From assembly GCA_026414975.1 (NCBI GenBank), contig JAOAHZ010000006.1, forward strand, positions 62,001 to 126,000: a stretch of 64,000 nt of DNA, read 5' to 3'. Below the pieces are notes generated by a model that ran no database searches, was not told where the DNA came from, and saw nothing but the letters and a program-made list of their open reading frames with translations. Below, piece after piece: positions 25,659 to 34,681 of this stretch. The stretch is from Bacteroidia bacterium. Lineage in GTDB: Bacteria; Bacteroidota; Bacteroidia; SpSt-205. Position 1 is the stretch's first letter, and each line of letters starts with the position of its first letter. The translations under genes and the position numbers were made by a program.

Positions 25659-27368
25659 ATGGCATCGGGTAAGCTTACACCCCGTCAGAAGATGATAAAT
25701 CTGATGTACCTCGTGCTCACCGCTCTTTTAGCCCTAAACGTGAGCGCTGAGGTGCTTCAAGCTTTCCAAAATCTGGCTGACTCCTTACAAATAACGGCCG
25801 ACCAGTTTCATCGTAACAATCAGGAGTTAGCTGCGGCGATCAAGGGGGCTATCCAGAAGGAAATAGAACAGGGTAGCCGCAAAAATGAACCTCTCATTGC
25901 GGAGGTGGATAAGGTTCGAGCCAAAGCCGACAGCGTTACGGATGTCTTGCGTACTTATATTCAGGCTTTGTTTGAAGAGAGAATAGCCGGCAAAGACCCC
26001 GAAACGGGTCGCCTCAAAAGGTTAGATGAGCGTGAGAATAACTATCGCTTTTGGATGGGCAAAAATGATGCTGCTAACGGTGGCCGGGGGGAAGGTAAGG
26101 CTCTGGAGATGCATCAGCTGTTGGACTCTTTTGTAGATTGGGCTAATCGCTTTTACGCTTATCACGCGGGTGGTAAGCTTCCTAATGCGGGAAAAGGTTT
26201 CAACCGCTTGGTGATAGACCCTCGGGACAATCCCTTCGTCAAGGAGAAAGAGTCCAAAGAAAAGACATGGGAGTACTTCACATTCCATATGACTCCTGCC
26301 GTTGCTAACTTGGCCGTTCTGTATAAATATATCAACGATGTGTATGTCATTGAGACTGAAATTCTCAACCTCCTCAAGACCAAACTTGGACAAGTTACGT
26401 TCAAAATAGATTCCTTAGTTCTGGTGGATGCCCCGCGCTCGGAGATAGTTGTGGCTGGTATGCGTTTTGAGACTAAGGTGTTTGTGGCTGCTACTTCCTC
26501 CGATGCTAAGCCTGTCTTCTCTGGAACAGGAAACATGAAGTTGGAGGGGGGTGGATACACGGCTGTATTTACGATTCCTGCATCGGCACGGGTTATCCCT
26601 CCAGGTCAGCGTAAAGGCAAGCAGACCTACACTGTTACGGCTCGTGTGCCAAAAGCCGATGGATCCTTCCAAGAGCTTCGCCTGCAGAAGTCTTTTGAGG
26701 TTGTCAAGCCAGAGATCGTAGTAACCTCTGCAGCAGTCCAGCTCTTGTATGCCGAATGTGGAAACGACTTGAATATTGATGTCCCTGCGTTAGGTGAGTT
26801 GTATGACCCTCGTGTAACAGCCGATAATGCTCAGGTTCTTCAGTCTAAGCAGAGCAAGAAAAAATTCCGTGTGGTCCCTCGAGGGGGGGCCAAAACCTGT
26901 CGGATCAATGTTGCTACTAATACCGCTGGTCAGGTCGTAGAGCTTGGTTATCTGGACTACAAGGTGGTGCCTCCTCCTCGTCCTTCCCTTCGAGTCTTTG
27001 TTAACAATGACCCATACAATGGCGTCTCCCCCGTCCCTCGTACAGCCACCGTCAGAGTGCAAGTTGTTCCCGATAATGACTTCGCTAAGTCTCTTCCTGA
27101 AGATGCTCGTTATGTGATTGAGAAGCCCGAAATTAAGGTGGTCAAAGGTTTGGCTGGGGCTACAGTCATCGGTTCCCTTCCAAATAGTCGCATTGCTCCC
27201 AATCCTTCCGTGGCCGTGGACCTCACTGATTATGCTCGGGGTCTCCAGCCAGGCAATGTGCTCTATATCCAGTTTAGCGACATTTATCGGGTAAACTTCC
27301 AAAACAAACAGGTGAAAGAGAATTTCTCTATCACCGAACTCACCTTCCCCGTTACGATTGGAAAATGA
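25659..27368 (+). CDS. gldM: Gliding/type IX secretion motor protein GldM (PorM)
   Basis: 569 residues. A short cytoplasmic N-terminus and single membrane helix (KMINLMYLVLTALLALNVSAEVL) with the family motif, then a long periplasmic part of helical and Ig-like beta domains that transmits motor torque to the GldK/GldN ring. Somewhat longer than the usual 510-530 residues. It starts 7 bp after gldL and its stop overlaps gldN (ATGA). Confidence 0.95.
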   Translation: MASGKLTPRQKMINLMYLVLTALLALNVSAEVLQAFQNLADSLQITADQFHRNNQELAAAIKGAIQKEIEQGSRKNEPLIAEVDKVRAKADSVTDVLRTYIQALFEERIAGKDPETGRLKRLDERENNYRFWMGKNDAANGGRGEGKALEMHQLLDSFVDWANRFYAYHAGGKLPNAGKGFNRLVIDPRDNPFVKEKESKEKTWEYFTFHMTPAVANLAVLYKYINDVYVIETEILNLLKTKLGQVTFKIDSLVLVDAPRSEIVVAGMRFETKVFVAATSSDAKPVFSGTGNMKLEGGGYTAVFTIPASARVIPPGQRKGKQTYTVTARVPKADGSFQELRLQKSFEVVKPEIVVTSAAVQLLYAECGNDLNIDVPALGELYDPRVTADNAQVLQSKQSKKKFRVVPRGGAKTCRINVATNTAGQVVELGYLDYKVVPPPRPSLRVFVNNDPYNGVSPVPRTATVRVQVVPDNDFAKSLPEDARYVIEKPEIKVVKGLAGATVIGSLPNSRIAPNPSVAVDLTDYARGLQPGNVLYIQFSDIYRVNFQNKQVKENFSITELTFPVTIGK

Positions 27369-28267
27369 ATTGCGCTATGCGTATGCGAAGTATAGTTTGG
27401 TTTTGCTCGGTTGCAGTCCTACTGCATAGCCTTTATGCCCAGTTCCCACCTCGAGTAGAGGATCACTTTTGGCGAAAAAAGGTGGTTTTGACCTTAGACC
27501 TGAGAGAAAAGATTAATGTTCCGATTGAACGCGGGCAAGAGGGTTATCGTCTCTATACTAACTACAGTACGGACCCCATAACAGACAAGTCGCCCTATTC
27601 TAATCGTGAAGGAATAATCGTGGCGCTTTTGAAGGGCTTCAAGGACGGAAAGTTTGTAGGATATAGCCCTAAAAATCTGAGTCAACAAGTGTCCTTTGAA
27701 GATTTTGATGCGCGTTCTCGTAGGATTGAAGCTGGTGGCGAGCCCGTTGAAGGTGCAGATGAAGGGATGGGAGGGGGCGAAGAAGATTTTGGTGGCGATG
27801 AATTTGGTGGCGATGAATTCGGTGGTGATGATTTGGGGGGTGGCATAGATGCTGCTCCCGCCGCCGAAGGGTCAGTTACGCCTTCATCGGATAAGAGCTT
27901 TCCTTATCTCAAGTATTATCGGACGCTTGTTCGGCTCATTGAGGATCGCATCTTTGACAAGAATAAGTCGGACATGTACTATGACACGCAATATATTTGC
28001 TTAGTGCAGGTAGATCCCAAGGGCGCTCTGGCTGATGAAGATGCCATTTGTTTCCGCTATAAGGATGTGATGGATGTTTTAGATGACACCCAGTGGCGAA
28101 ACAGGGCGAATGATGCGGAAGACCGTTCTATGCGAGAAATCATTGAACTTCGGCGCTTCAGCGGGTATGTAACCGTCGTATCAGGTGAAGAATCGCGTAC
28201 TCTCAATGAAGCCGAGCTGCGGCGTCAGCAAATCATAGAGTTTGAGCACCACCTCTGGACCTTCTAA
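27365..28267 (+). CDS. gldN: Gliding/type IX secretion ring protein GldN (PorN) with acidic insertion
   Basis: 300 residues. Signal peptide ends LLHSLYAQ. The family body includes FWRKKVVLTLDLREKINVP, NREGIIVALLKGFKDGKF, and after the insertion YLKYYRTLVRLIEDRIFDKNKSDMYYDTQYICLVQVDP. Between them, residues about 123-175 are a Gly/Asp/Glu-rich insertion with tandem GGDEF-like units (27785-27844). This is a low-complexity linker, not a diguanylate cyclase. GldN partners GldK in the periplasmic ring. Last gene of the operon. Confidence 0.92.
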   Translation: MNCAMRMRSIVWFCSVAVLLHSLYAQFPPRVEDHFWRKKVVLTLDLREKINVPIERGQEGYRLYTNYSTDPITDKSPYSNREGIIVALLKGFKDGKFVGYSPKNLSQQVSFEDFDARSRRIEAGGEPVEGADEGMGGGEEDFGGDEFGGDEFGGDDLGGGIDAAPAAEGSVTPSSDKSFPYLKYYRTLVRLIEDRIFDKNKSDMYYDTQYICLVQVDPKGALADEDAICFRYKDVMDVLDDTQWRNRANDAEDRSMREIIELRRFSGYVTVVSGEESRTLNEAELRRQQIIEFEHHLWTF

Positions 28268-28289
28268 GGTATTTACGCAAGCTTGCTTA

Positions 28290-28317
28290 GGGGTCTCTCG
28301 CCATGGCGAGAGACCCC
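28290..28317. terminator. Perfect 28-bp palindrome after gldN
   Basis: Two 14-base arms meet without a loop at a central CCATGG and read the same on both strands. Only three T follow, so as an intrinsic terminator it is imperfect. It may end the gldKLMN transcript or act as an operator for nuoH, whose -33 region (about 28303) falls inside it. Confidence 0.6.
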
Positions 28318-28324
28318 TTTGGCT

Positions 28325-28332
28325 TATATTTG
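28325..28332 (+). promoter_or_regulatory. Promoter -7 element of nuoH
   Basis: TATATTTG ending 4 nt before GTG 28337 and starting 7 bp after the 28-bp palindrome. Confidence 0.7.
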
Positions 28333-28336
28333 CCGT

Positions 28337-29347
28337 GTGTCGGCCACCTTTTGGATCACGCTGACGGGGCTTCTTCTTGTGTTTTTCACTCTCGCTGCTT
28401 ATGCCACCCTCGCTGAGCGCAAAATATCCGCTTGGATCCAAGACCGGGTTGGACCAAACCGAGTCGGTCCATGGGGGCTCCTTCAGCCCCTTGCCGATGT
28501 ACTAAAGCTGGTGTTCAAGGAGTCCTTTCAACCCGCTTCAACTTATCGATTTCTTCAAATTTTGGCTCCGGTCTTGATGGTTACTTTGGCTATGGGAGCA
28601 TTGGCTATATTGCCTCTATCACCTCATCTGTCTTTATTTGAAGGTAGTATTGGTATCCTCTACCTACTTGGAGTTTTGTCCTTATCGGTTTATGGACTGT
28701 CTTTAGCGGGGTGGGCTACAGCGAGTAAATACTCTCTGCTTGGCGGCTTGCGGAGTGGAGCTCAAGTAGTTTCCTATGAGCTTGCCCTGGGTTTGGCTCT
28801 ATTGAGTGTACTTCTTTTGACAGCGCATCATCTGCCCAATGCGAATCCTCTTCTACCCCGAACTATCGTAGAAGCTCAGCGAGAAGCATGGTTTGTCCTT
28901 ATTAACCCCATCGGATTTCTGATCTATGTCGTTGCTGCTTTCGCTGAGGCTAATAGAGCACCTTTTGATTTAGTGGAGGCCGAGCAAGAGCTCGTCGGAG
29001 GCTACCATACGGAATATTCGGCTATTCGTTTTGGAGCTTTTTTTGTCGCGGAATATATGAATATGATTACAGCGTCGGCCCTGATATCTACCTTCTTTTT
29101 TGGAGGATACTTGGGGCCGTTTGAAGAGGCCTTAGGTGTGTCCACATGGCAACCTATATGGCAAAATGTCTGGGGGATTAGTTGGCTTTTAGCTAAGACA
29201 CTTTTTTGGGTGTTTGTGTTCATTTGGGTTCGGTGGACTCTACCTCGATTTCGGTATGATCACCTTATGCGGATAGGCTGGAAGGTGCTCCTACCGTTGG
29301 GTGTCTTAAATTTGGCAGCTTTGGCAGGATTATTGTTAGTACTCTAA
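28337..29347 (+). CDS. nuoH: NADH-quinone oxidoreductase subunit H
   Basis: 336 residues, about eight membrane helices. The complex I membrane subunit at the quinone site. Conserved loops are present: LAERKISAWIQDRVGPNRVGPWGLLQPLADVLKL, and EANRAPFDLVEAEQELVGGYHTEYS. The frame extends back to TTG 28283, but that would translate the palindrome and the promoter; GTG 28337 fits the family length. No other nuo genes are adjacent, so complex I genes are split in this genome. Confidence 0.94.
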   Translation: MSATFWITLTGLLLVFFTLAAYATLAERKISAWIQDRVGPNRVGPWGLLQPLADVLKLVFKESFQPASTYRFLQILAPVLMVTLAMGALAILPLSPHLSLFEGSIGILYLLGVLSLSVYGLSLAGWATASKYSLLGGLRSGAQVVSYELALGLALLSVLLLTAHHLPNANPLLPRTIVEAQREAWFVLINPIGFLIYVVAAFAEANRAPFDLVEAEQELVGGYHTEYSAIRFGAFFVAEYMNMITASALISTFFFGGYLGPFEEALGVSTWQPIWQNVWGISWLLAKTLFWVFVFIWVRWTLPRFRYDHLMRIGWKVLLPLGVLNLAALAGLLLVL

Positions 29348-29353
29348 GAGCCT

Positions 29354-31858
29354 ATGGAATCCGACTTCTCGCCCAAAGCACGCGAAATCGTCTCTCAAAG
29401 TCGCGAAGAGGCGATTCGCTTAGGGAATGATTATGTTGGGGTGGAGCATGTGATGTTAGCCCTTTTGCGCGAGGAACAGGACAATACAGTTTTTCAGATA
29501 TTGGTGGCTTTAGGGGCGCCAGTGCGAGAAATGCGTCGTTCTTTAGAGGAATGGGTTCGCCCTCCGCAGGTTCGTCCTGTGAGCGGCCGCATTGCTCTGT
29601 CTAAGCAGGTAGAGCGGGTCTTTCGGCAAGCCTCTTTAGAGGCTCACCGCATGCAGTCTAATCAGATTCACCCCGAGCATATACTGCTTGCCATTTTACG
29701 CCAGACAGATTCACCTGTTACGCAGCTTTTTGAGAAGTATAGCATTTCTTATGCGGTGGTACAAGCGGAGTTAGAACAAAAGCCAGTGGTGGGTATGGCT
29801 TCATCTGAACCCGCTGATCCGGAGCCACCGCTACGGGGAGGACGCAGTAACCCTTCTGCTAGCAAATCTACCGCTCGGTCCCGCACGCCGATTCTGGACA
29901 ACTTCGGTCGCGACCTTACGCGTCTGGCCGAAGAAGGTAAGCTGGACCCTGTGATAGGGCGGGAGCGCGAGATTGAGCGAGTGGCGCAAGTCCTCAGTCG
30001 TCGTAAGAAGAACAATCCTGTTCTGATCGGCGAACCTGGGGTAGGCAAAACAGCTATCGTAGAAGGCTTAGCGCTGCGCATTGTACAGCGAAAAGTCAGT
30101 CGGGTTCTTTTCGGCAAGCGGATCGTAGCCTTAGACTTGACCGCTCTCGTTGCAGGTACGAAGTACCGCGGGCAGTTTGAGGAGCGTATGAAGAGCGTCC
30201 TCGCTGAACTGGAAAAGGCACCTGAGGTTATTTTATTCATAGACGAACTTCACACGATTGTAGGGGCTGGGGGGGCTTCGGGCTCCTTAGACGCCTCTAA
30301 TATCTTTAAGCCAGCCTTAGCTCGTGGAGAGATTCAGTGTATTGGTGCAACGACTCTGGACGAGTATCGGCAATATATTGAAAAGGATGGAGCGTTAGAG
30401 CGGCGTTTTCAGAAGATTATGGTTGATCCGCCGACCGAAGAAGAAACCCTCCAAATCCTCATGCAGCTCAAAGATCGCTACGAGGAGCACCACCACGTGA
30501 TCTACACCGATGAAGCCATCCGAGCCTGTGTGCGTCTCAGTGGGCGTTATATCACCGATAGGCAGTTTCCCGACAAAGCCTTAGATGTTCTGGACGAAGC
30601 AGGAGCTCGGGTCTATATGGCTAATATTCACGTGCCTCCCCAAATAGCTGAGTTAGAAGCCAAAATAGAGGAGATCCGAGAGAAAAAAGCTCAAGTCGTA
30701 CGCAGCCAACGGTATGAAGAAGCAGCCCAACTGCGCGATACCGAAAAGCGCCTCCAAGAAAAGCTGGAGACTGAAAAGATTAGATGGGAGGAGGAGCTCA
30801 AACATAAACGATTCAAAGTAGATGAGCCGGACATTGCCGAGGTGGTTGCTTCCATGACGGGTATCCCTGTGCAAAAGATAGGAGAAGGGGATATGCAGCG
30901 ATTAGCTAATATGGAAGCAGCTCTTCGGGAGCGAATCATTGGCCAAGATGAAGCTATAGAGCGGGTCGTCCGAGCTGTCCGTCGGGCCCGAGCTGGCTTC
31001 AAAAACCCTCGTAAGCCCATAGCGTCCTTTGTATTTCTCGGGCAGACGGGGGTAGGCAAGACCGAGCTGGCCCGAGCCCTCGCTGAATACCTCTTTGAAG
31101 GAGCGGATGCTCTCATCCGAATAGACATGTCAGAATACATGGAAAAGTTCTCTGTGTCGCGCCTCATCGGAGCCCCTCCTGGCTATGTAGGGTATGAAGA
31201 AGGTGGGCAGCTCACCGAAAAAGTCCGACGCAAGCCTTATAGTGTCGTCTTATTGGATGAGATTGAAAAAGCTCACCCTGATATATTCAACATTTTATTG
31301 CAGGTGTTAGACGATGGTTCGCTTACGGACGGACTGGGACGACGCGTGGACTTCCGCAACACTATTATCATCATGACCTCTAATGTGGGGGCTCGCGAAC
31401 TAAGGGAGTTTGGTACAGGGGTCGGATTTATGACCAGTGCCCGTAGAGAAAAAAATCAAGAAGCCGCCCGCCAAGTCTTAGAAGGAGCTCTTCGGAAGGT
31501 ATTTCGTCCAGAGTTTCTCAATCGGATAGACGAGATTGTGATCTTCAATCCGCTTACTCGCGAACACGCTCGGCAAATTCTGGAGATTCAACTCAAGGAT
31601 TTGATGAAGCAGATTAGTGAGAATCAGTGGACGCTGGATATTACAGAGGCTGCGAAGGCCTTCTTGGTGGACAGGGGGTTTGATGAACAGTTTGGCGCGC
31701 GTCCTCTTCAAAGAGCTATCCAGCGGTTTTTAGCGGATAAGCTCGCTGATGCGGTCATCCTTTATGGTGTTCAAGGTCCAGCTCACTTTATTGCAGATTT
31801 ATCGGAGGACAAGACCACGATAGAAGTCAAGCTGGCTGAGCTTACCCCTTCGGCGTGA
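29354..31858 (+). CDS. clpC: ATP-dependent Clp protease ATPase subunit ClpC
   Basis: 834 residues. AAA+ unfoldase feeding ClpP. Two N-terminal Clp repeats (about 1-145), first AAA domain with Walker [14 protein letters not shown] and Walker [11 protein letters not shown], a UVR-type middle coiled coil ([34 protein letters not shown]), second AAA domain with [14 protein letters not shown] and [12 protein letters not shown], and the D2-small C-terminal domain. The middle segment marks it as ClpC rather than ClpB. It follows nuoH by 6 bp and its stop overlaps the next gene (GTGA). Confidence 0.95.
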   Translation: MESDFSPKAREIVSQSREEAIRLGNDYVGVEHVMLALLREEQDNTVFQILVALGAPVREMRRSLEEWVRPPQVRPVSGRIALSKQVERVFRQASLEAHRMQSNQIHPEHILLAILRQTDSPVTQLFEKYSISYAVVQAELEQKPVVGMASSEPADPEPPLRGGRSNPSASKSTARSRTPILDNFGRDLTRLAEEGKLDPVIGREREIERVAQVLSRRKKNNPVLIGEPGVGKTAIVEGLALRIVQRKVSRVLFGKRIVALDLTALVAGTKYRGQFEERMKSVLAELEKAPEVILFIDELHTIVGAGGASGSLDASNIFKPALARGEIQCIGATTLDEYRQYIEKDGALERRFQKIMVDPPTEEETLQILMQLKDRYEEHHHVIYTDEAIRACVRLSGRYITDRQFPDKALDVLDEAGARVYMANIHVPPQIAELEAKIEEIREKKAQVVRSQRYEEAAQLRDTEKRLQEKLETEKIRWEEELKHKRFKVDEPDIAEVVASMTGIPVQKIGEGDMQRLANMEAALRERIIGQDEAIERVVRAVRRARAGFKNPRKPIASFVFLGQTGVGKTELARALAEYLFEGADALIRIDMSEYMEKFSVSRLIGAPPGYVGYEEGGQLTEKVRRKPYSVVLLDEIEKAHPDIFNILLQVLDDGSLTDGLGRRVDFRNTIIIMTSNVGARELREFGTGVGFMTSARREKNQEAARQVLEGALRKVFRPEFLNRIDEIVIFNPLTREHARQILEIQLKDLMKQISENQWTLDITEAAKAFLVDRGFDEQFGARPLQRAIQRFLADKLADAVILYGVQGPAHFIADLSEDKTTIEVKLAELTPSA

Positions 31859-32544
31859 AGTACGCGTGGATAGCTTTCGCCTCCTTCTTGTGGGCGCAGC
31901 CAACGGTTCCAGATTCTTTACGCGAGCTTTTTGAGAAGGACTTTGCTTTTGACCTTGTCATTGGGCGGAGTTTCCCATTAGTCCCGACGCTCACGGACAC
32001 CTACCCTATTGTCCCTCTGCTTTCAGGGCACTGGCGCATAGGCATAGCTTGGCATCTTCGCTTTTACCGACTACTTGGCCTTACGGTTCAGAGCGGTTAC
32101 GCATGGTATAAACATGTTTTGAGAGCTACTACAGCCAGTACTGCTCCGTATGTTGATCTCCTGCCGGACGGTTATCGCTGGCTCAGGTATCGTCAAGGAG
32201 CTATTTTTCTCCAGGGCGGACTCCACTGGAGGCAGGAGCGGCAGGGAGAATTTTTCCCTCGGTACTGGATAGAAATAGGGGGGTGGCTTCAGCGGCAGGT
32301 GGGGACCAGTCTCAAGTATGTCGCCGTCCGTGGAGAACGAACCGAACGAGTCCGCTGGGAGGGGCTTCGTCTTTTCTCTCCTTGGCAAGGTGGGCTTTAC
32401 TTCATGATAGGGCGACAACTGCTTGGGCTGAGCGCTTATTATCACTTGTTTCCGCTCTTTCCCAAAGAGCAGGTGGGTACGATTGCCCCTCGGCGATTTC
32501 CTGGCTTTTCTCGCTGGGAAGTAGGTTTTCTTGTCTCGCTATGA
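31855..32544 (+). CDS. Small predicted outer-membrane beta-barrel protein
   Basis: 229 residues. Signal peptide [15 protein letters not shown] with Gln at +1. The remainder alternates aromatic and polar residues in beta strands (RIGIAWHLRFYRLLGLTVQSGYAWY, YWIEIGGWLQRQVGTSLKYVAVRG, GLYFMIGRQLLGLSAYYHLF), consistent with a barrel of about eight strands. No specific family recognised. It is translationally coupled to clpC and to ubiX. Confidence 0.65.
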   Translation: MKYAWIAFASFLWAQPTVPDSLRELFEKDFAFDLVIGRSFPLVPTLTDTYPIVPLLSGHWRIGIAWHLRFYRLLGLTVQSGYAWYKHVLRATTASTAPYVDLLPDGYRWLRYRQGAIFLQGGLHWRQERQGEFFPRYWIEIGGWLQRQVGTSLKYVAVRGERTERVRWEGLRLFSPWQGGLYFMIGRQLLGLSAYYHLFPLFPKEQVGTIAPRRFPGFSRWEVGFLVSL

Positions 32545-33116
32545 GGAAAATAGCTGTGGCGATTACCGGGGCAAGTGGAAGCATCTACGCAGCACGGCTC
32601 TTAGCTTATCTGAGGCAGTTCCGTGAGAGAGAGCCGATAGAGGTAGCTCTTGTCTTCTCGGAGAATGCTCGTACCGTGTGGGAATGGGAGCTTCAAGCGC
32701 CGCTACCGTCCGACTTTCCAACTTTCGGAGTTAAGGATTATTTTGCCCCGTTTGCATCGGGATCGGCTCGGTATGAAGCTCTGGTCGTTATTCCCTGTTC
32801 TATGGGTACAGTAGGACGGATCGCCTCGGGCATATCAGATGACCTTATCACGCGGGCTGCTGATGTGATGCTCAAAGAGCGTCGCCGTCTTCTTTTAGTC
32901 CCACGGGAGACGCCCCTTCACGCTGGACACTTGGAGAACCTACTTCGTTTAGCCCGGCTTGGCGCTTTGATAGTGCCAGCCATGCCCTCTTTTTACAGCC
33001 GCCCCATTAGTATTGAGGCAGCTGTGGATACGGTAGTTCTCCGAGTATTGGACTTATTAGGCTTTTCTGTTGAATATCAGCGATGGGGCTCACAACCCCC
33101 AAGTGGCTCGGTCTAA
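32541..33116 (+). CDS. ubiX: Flavin prenyltransferase UbiX
   Basis: 191 residues. It makes prenylated FMN for UbiD-type decarboxylases. Start RKIAVAITGASGSIYAARLL (the FMN-binding GASG loop), then VIPCSMGTVGRIASGISDDLITRAADVMLKERRRLLLVPRETPLHAGHLENLLRLARLG and PAMPSFYSRP are all canonical. The start overlaps the previous stop (ATGA); longer frames back to 32283 are not real. No ubiD partner in the window. The 3' end overlaps convergent comM by 27 bp. Confidence 0.95.
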   Translation: MRKIAVAITGASGSIYAARLLAYLRQFREREPIEVALVFSENARTVWEWELQAPLPSDFPTFGVKDYFAPFASGSARYEALVVIPCSMGTVGRIASGISDDLITRAADVMLKERRRLLLVPRETPLHAGHLENLLRLARLGALIVPAMPSFYSRPISIEAAVDTVVLRVLDLLGFSVEYQRWGSQPPSGSV

Positions 33117-34628
33117 GGTGCGATAGGTGATCGCCTCCCCGAGATGTTCGGGACGGATGGCTTCGCTACCCTCTAAATCGGCTATCGTGCGTGCTACTTT
33201 CAGGATACGATCGTAGGCGCGAGCTGAAAGCTGAAGGCGATTCATAGCGTTCTCTAACAAACGACGACCGGCCTCGTCTAGCCGACAAAATTCTTCCACC
33301 ATTTTAGGAGGCATTTGAGCGTTGGTGTAAAGGTTGGGCATGTCTCCGAAGCGTTGGCGCTGAATCTCTCGAGCCCGCTGTACCCGAGCGCGGATCTCTT
33401 CGCTGGTCTCTCGGGACGCTGACTCCCCCAAGGCCTGCGTTTCTACGGGGGTTATCGATACATGCAGGTCAATCCGGTCTAATAGCGGGCCTGAGATGCG
33501 GGCACTATAGCGCTGAATCACTCCCGGCGCACAAGTACAAGCCCGAGTCGGATGAGTATAGTATCCACAGGGACAAGGGTTCATTGCAGCCACGAGCATA
33601 AAGCGAGCCGGGTATTCCACCCGAAATCGGGCGCGGGCGATAACAATCTGTCCTTCCTCTAAGGGTTGTCGAAGCACCTCTAAAACCTGTCGCTTGAACT
33701 CGGGTAGCTCATCTAAAAAGAGAACCCCATTATGAGCGAGACTAATCTCCCCTGGCATGGGATAGTTGCCTCCCCCGACTAAGGCGATATCGCTAATGGT
33801 ATGGTGGGGATTGCGAAAGGGGCGCTGGGTTATGAGGCCTGTATGGTCCTTCAAGAGCCCTGCCACCGAATGAATGCGGGTCGTTTCTAAAGCCTCCTCC
33901 AAAGTCAGTTGAGGGAGGATCGTCGGTAGGCGGCGCGATAACATGGTTTTTCCTGATCCGGGCGGACCTACCATGAGGATATTATGTCCTCCAGCGGCGG
34001 CTATCTCTAAAGCGCGCTTAGCTTGGATTTGTCCCTTTACTTCGCTCATGTCTACTGGGGCGTTCTCGCTCGCTTGGCGGAATAGGGCTCGCGCATCTAC
34101 AAAAACCCATTCCAAAGGTAGCTTTCCTTCTAAGAATCCAACTACCTCTCTAAGATTCTTCGGAGCGTATACGCGGATATCTTTGACAATACCTGCCTCA
34201 GCGGCGTTAGCTGGCGGTACAATCAGACGGGAAATATTCTGTTTGCGAGCAGCGATGGCTATAGGGAGGGCACCTCGGATGGGCATGACGGTGCCATCTA
34301 AAGAGAGCTCACCCATGATCATCGTATCGTCCCAAGTAACCCGCTGAATCTGACCCGAGGCAGCTAAAATCCCTATCGCTATAGGTAAGTCGTAGGCAGT
34401 ACCCTCCTTTCTAAGGTCAGCTGGTGAAAGGTTGATGATAATCTTGCCTCGGGGAAAGGAAAAACCGCTATTGCGTATCGCTGTTTCTACGCGTTCTCGG
34501 CTCTCTTTGACGGCATTATCGGGCAGTCCGACTATGGCATACCCTAACCCAGGCGATAGATTGACCTCTACGCTCACGGGATACGCATAAATGCCATAAA
34601 GCGCTGCTGCAGGTACTTTGATGAGCAT
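33090..34628 (-). CDS. YifB/ComM-family Mg-chelatase-like AAA+ ATPase
   Basis: 512 residues. N-terminal Lon-like fold (YPVSVEVNLSPGLGYAIVGLPDNAVKESRERVETAIRNSGF), AAA+ core with Walker A VGPPGSGKTMLSRRLPTILP, Walker B VLFLDELPEF and a Zn-like cluster NPCPCGYYTHPTRACTC, then the C-terminal Mg-chelatase domain. ComM is a branch-migration helicase used in integration of transformed DNA. A variant element TATTTTCA (34640-34633) lies 4 nt upstream. Divergent from the ABC ATPase. Confidence 0.94.
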   Translation of the reverse strand: MLIKVPAAALYGIYAYPVSVEVNLSPGLGYAIVGLPDNAVKESRERVETAIRNSGFSFPRGKIIINLSPADLRKEGTAYDLPIAIGILAASGQIQRVTWDDTMIMGELSLDGTVMPIRGALPIAIAARKQNISRLIVPPANAAEAGIVKDIRVYAPKNLREVVGFLEGKLPLEWVFVDARALFRQASENAPVDMSEVKGQIQAKRALEIAAAGGHNILMVGPPGSGKTMLSRRLPTILPQLTLEEALETTRIHSVAGLLKDHTGLITQRPFRNPHHTISDIALVGGGNYPMPGEISLAHNGVLFLDELPEFKRQVLEVLRQPLEEGQIVIARARFRVEYPARFMLVAAMNPCPCGYYTHPTRACTCAPGVIQRYSARISGPLLDRIDLHVSITPVETQALGESASRETSEEIRARVQRAREIQRQRFGDMPNLYTNAQMPPKMVEEFCRLDEAGRRLLENAMNRLQLSARAYDRILKVARTIADLEGSEAIRPEHLGEAITYRTLDRATWGL

Positions 34629-34670
34629 ACCTTGAAAATACGCATAGGATTTGGATAAGGTTTTCGCCTT

Positions 34671-34678
34671 TATATTTG
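34671..34678 (+). promoter_or_regulatory. Promoter -7 element of the dipeptide-type ABC ATPase gene
   Basis: TATATTTG ending 3 nt before ATG 34682. Confidence 0.7.
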
Positions 34679-34681
34679 AGT

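Noticed and set aside
27785-27844. GGDEF-like letters in GldN, suggesting a diguanylate cyclase
   Set aside because: They are short tandem repeats in a low-complexity linker; no cyclase fold or flanking motifs exist.
28283-28336. Longer NuoH start at TTG 28283
   Set aside because: It would translate the palindrome and the promoter element, giving residues foreign to NuoH.
32283-32540. N-terminal extension of UbiX of 86 residues
   Set aside because: It overlaps the barrel gene in another frame; the UbiX family begins at the MRKIAVAITGASGS start.
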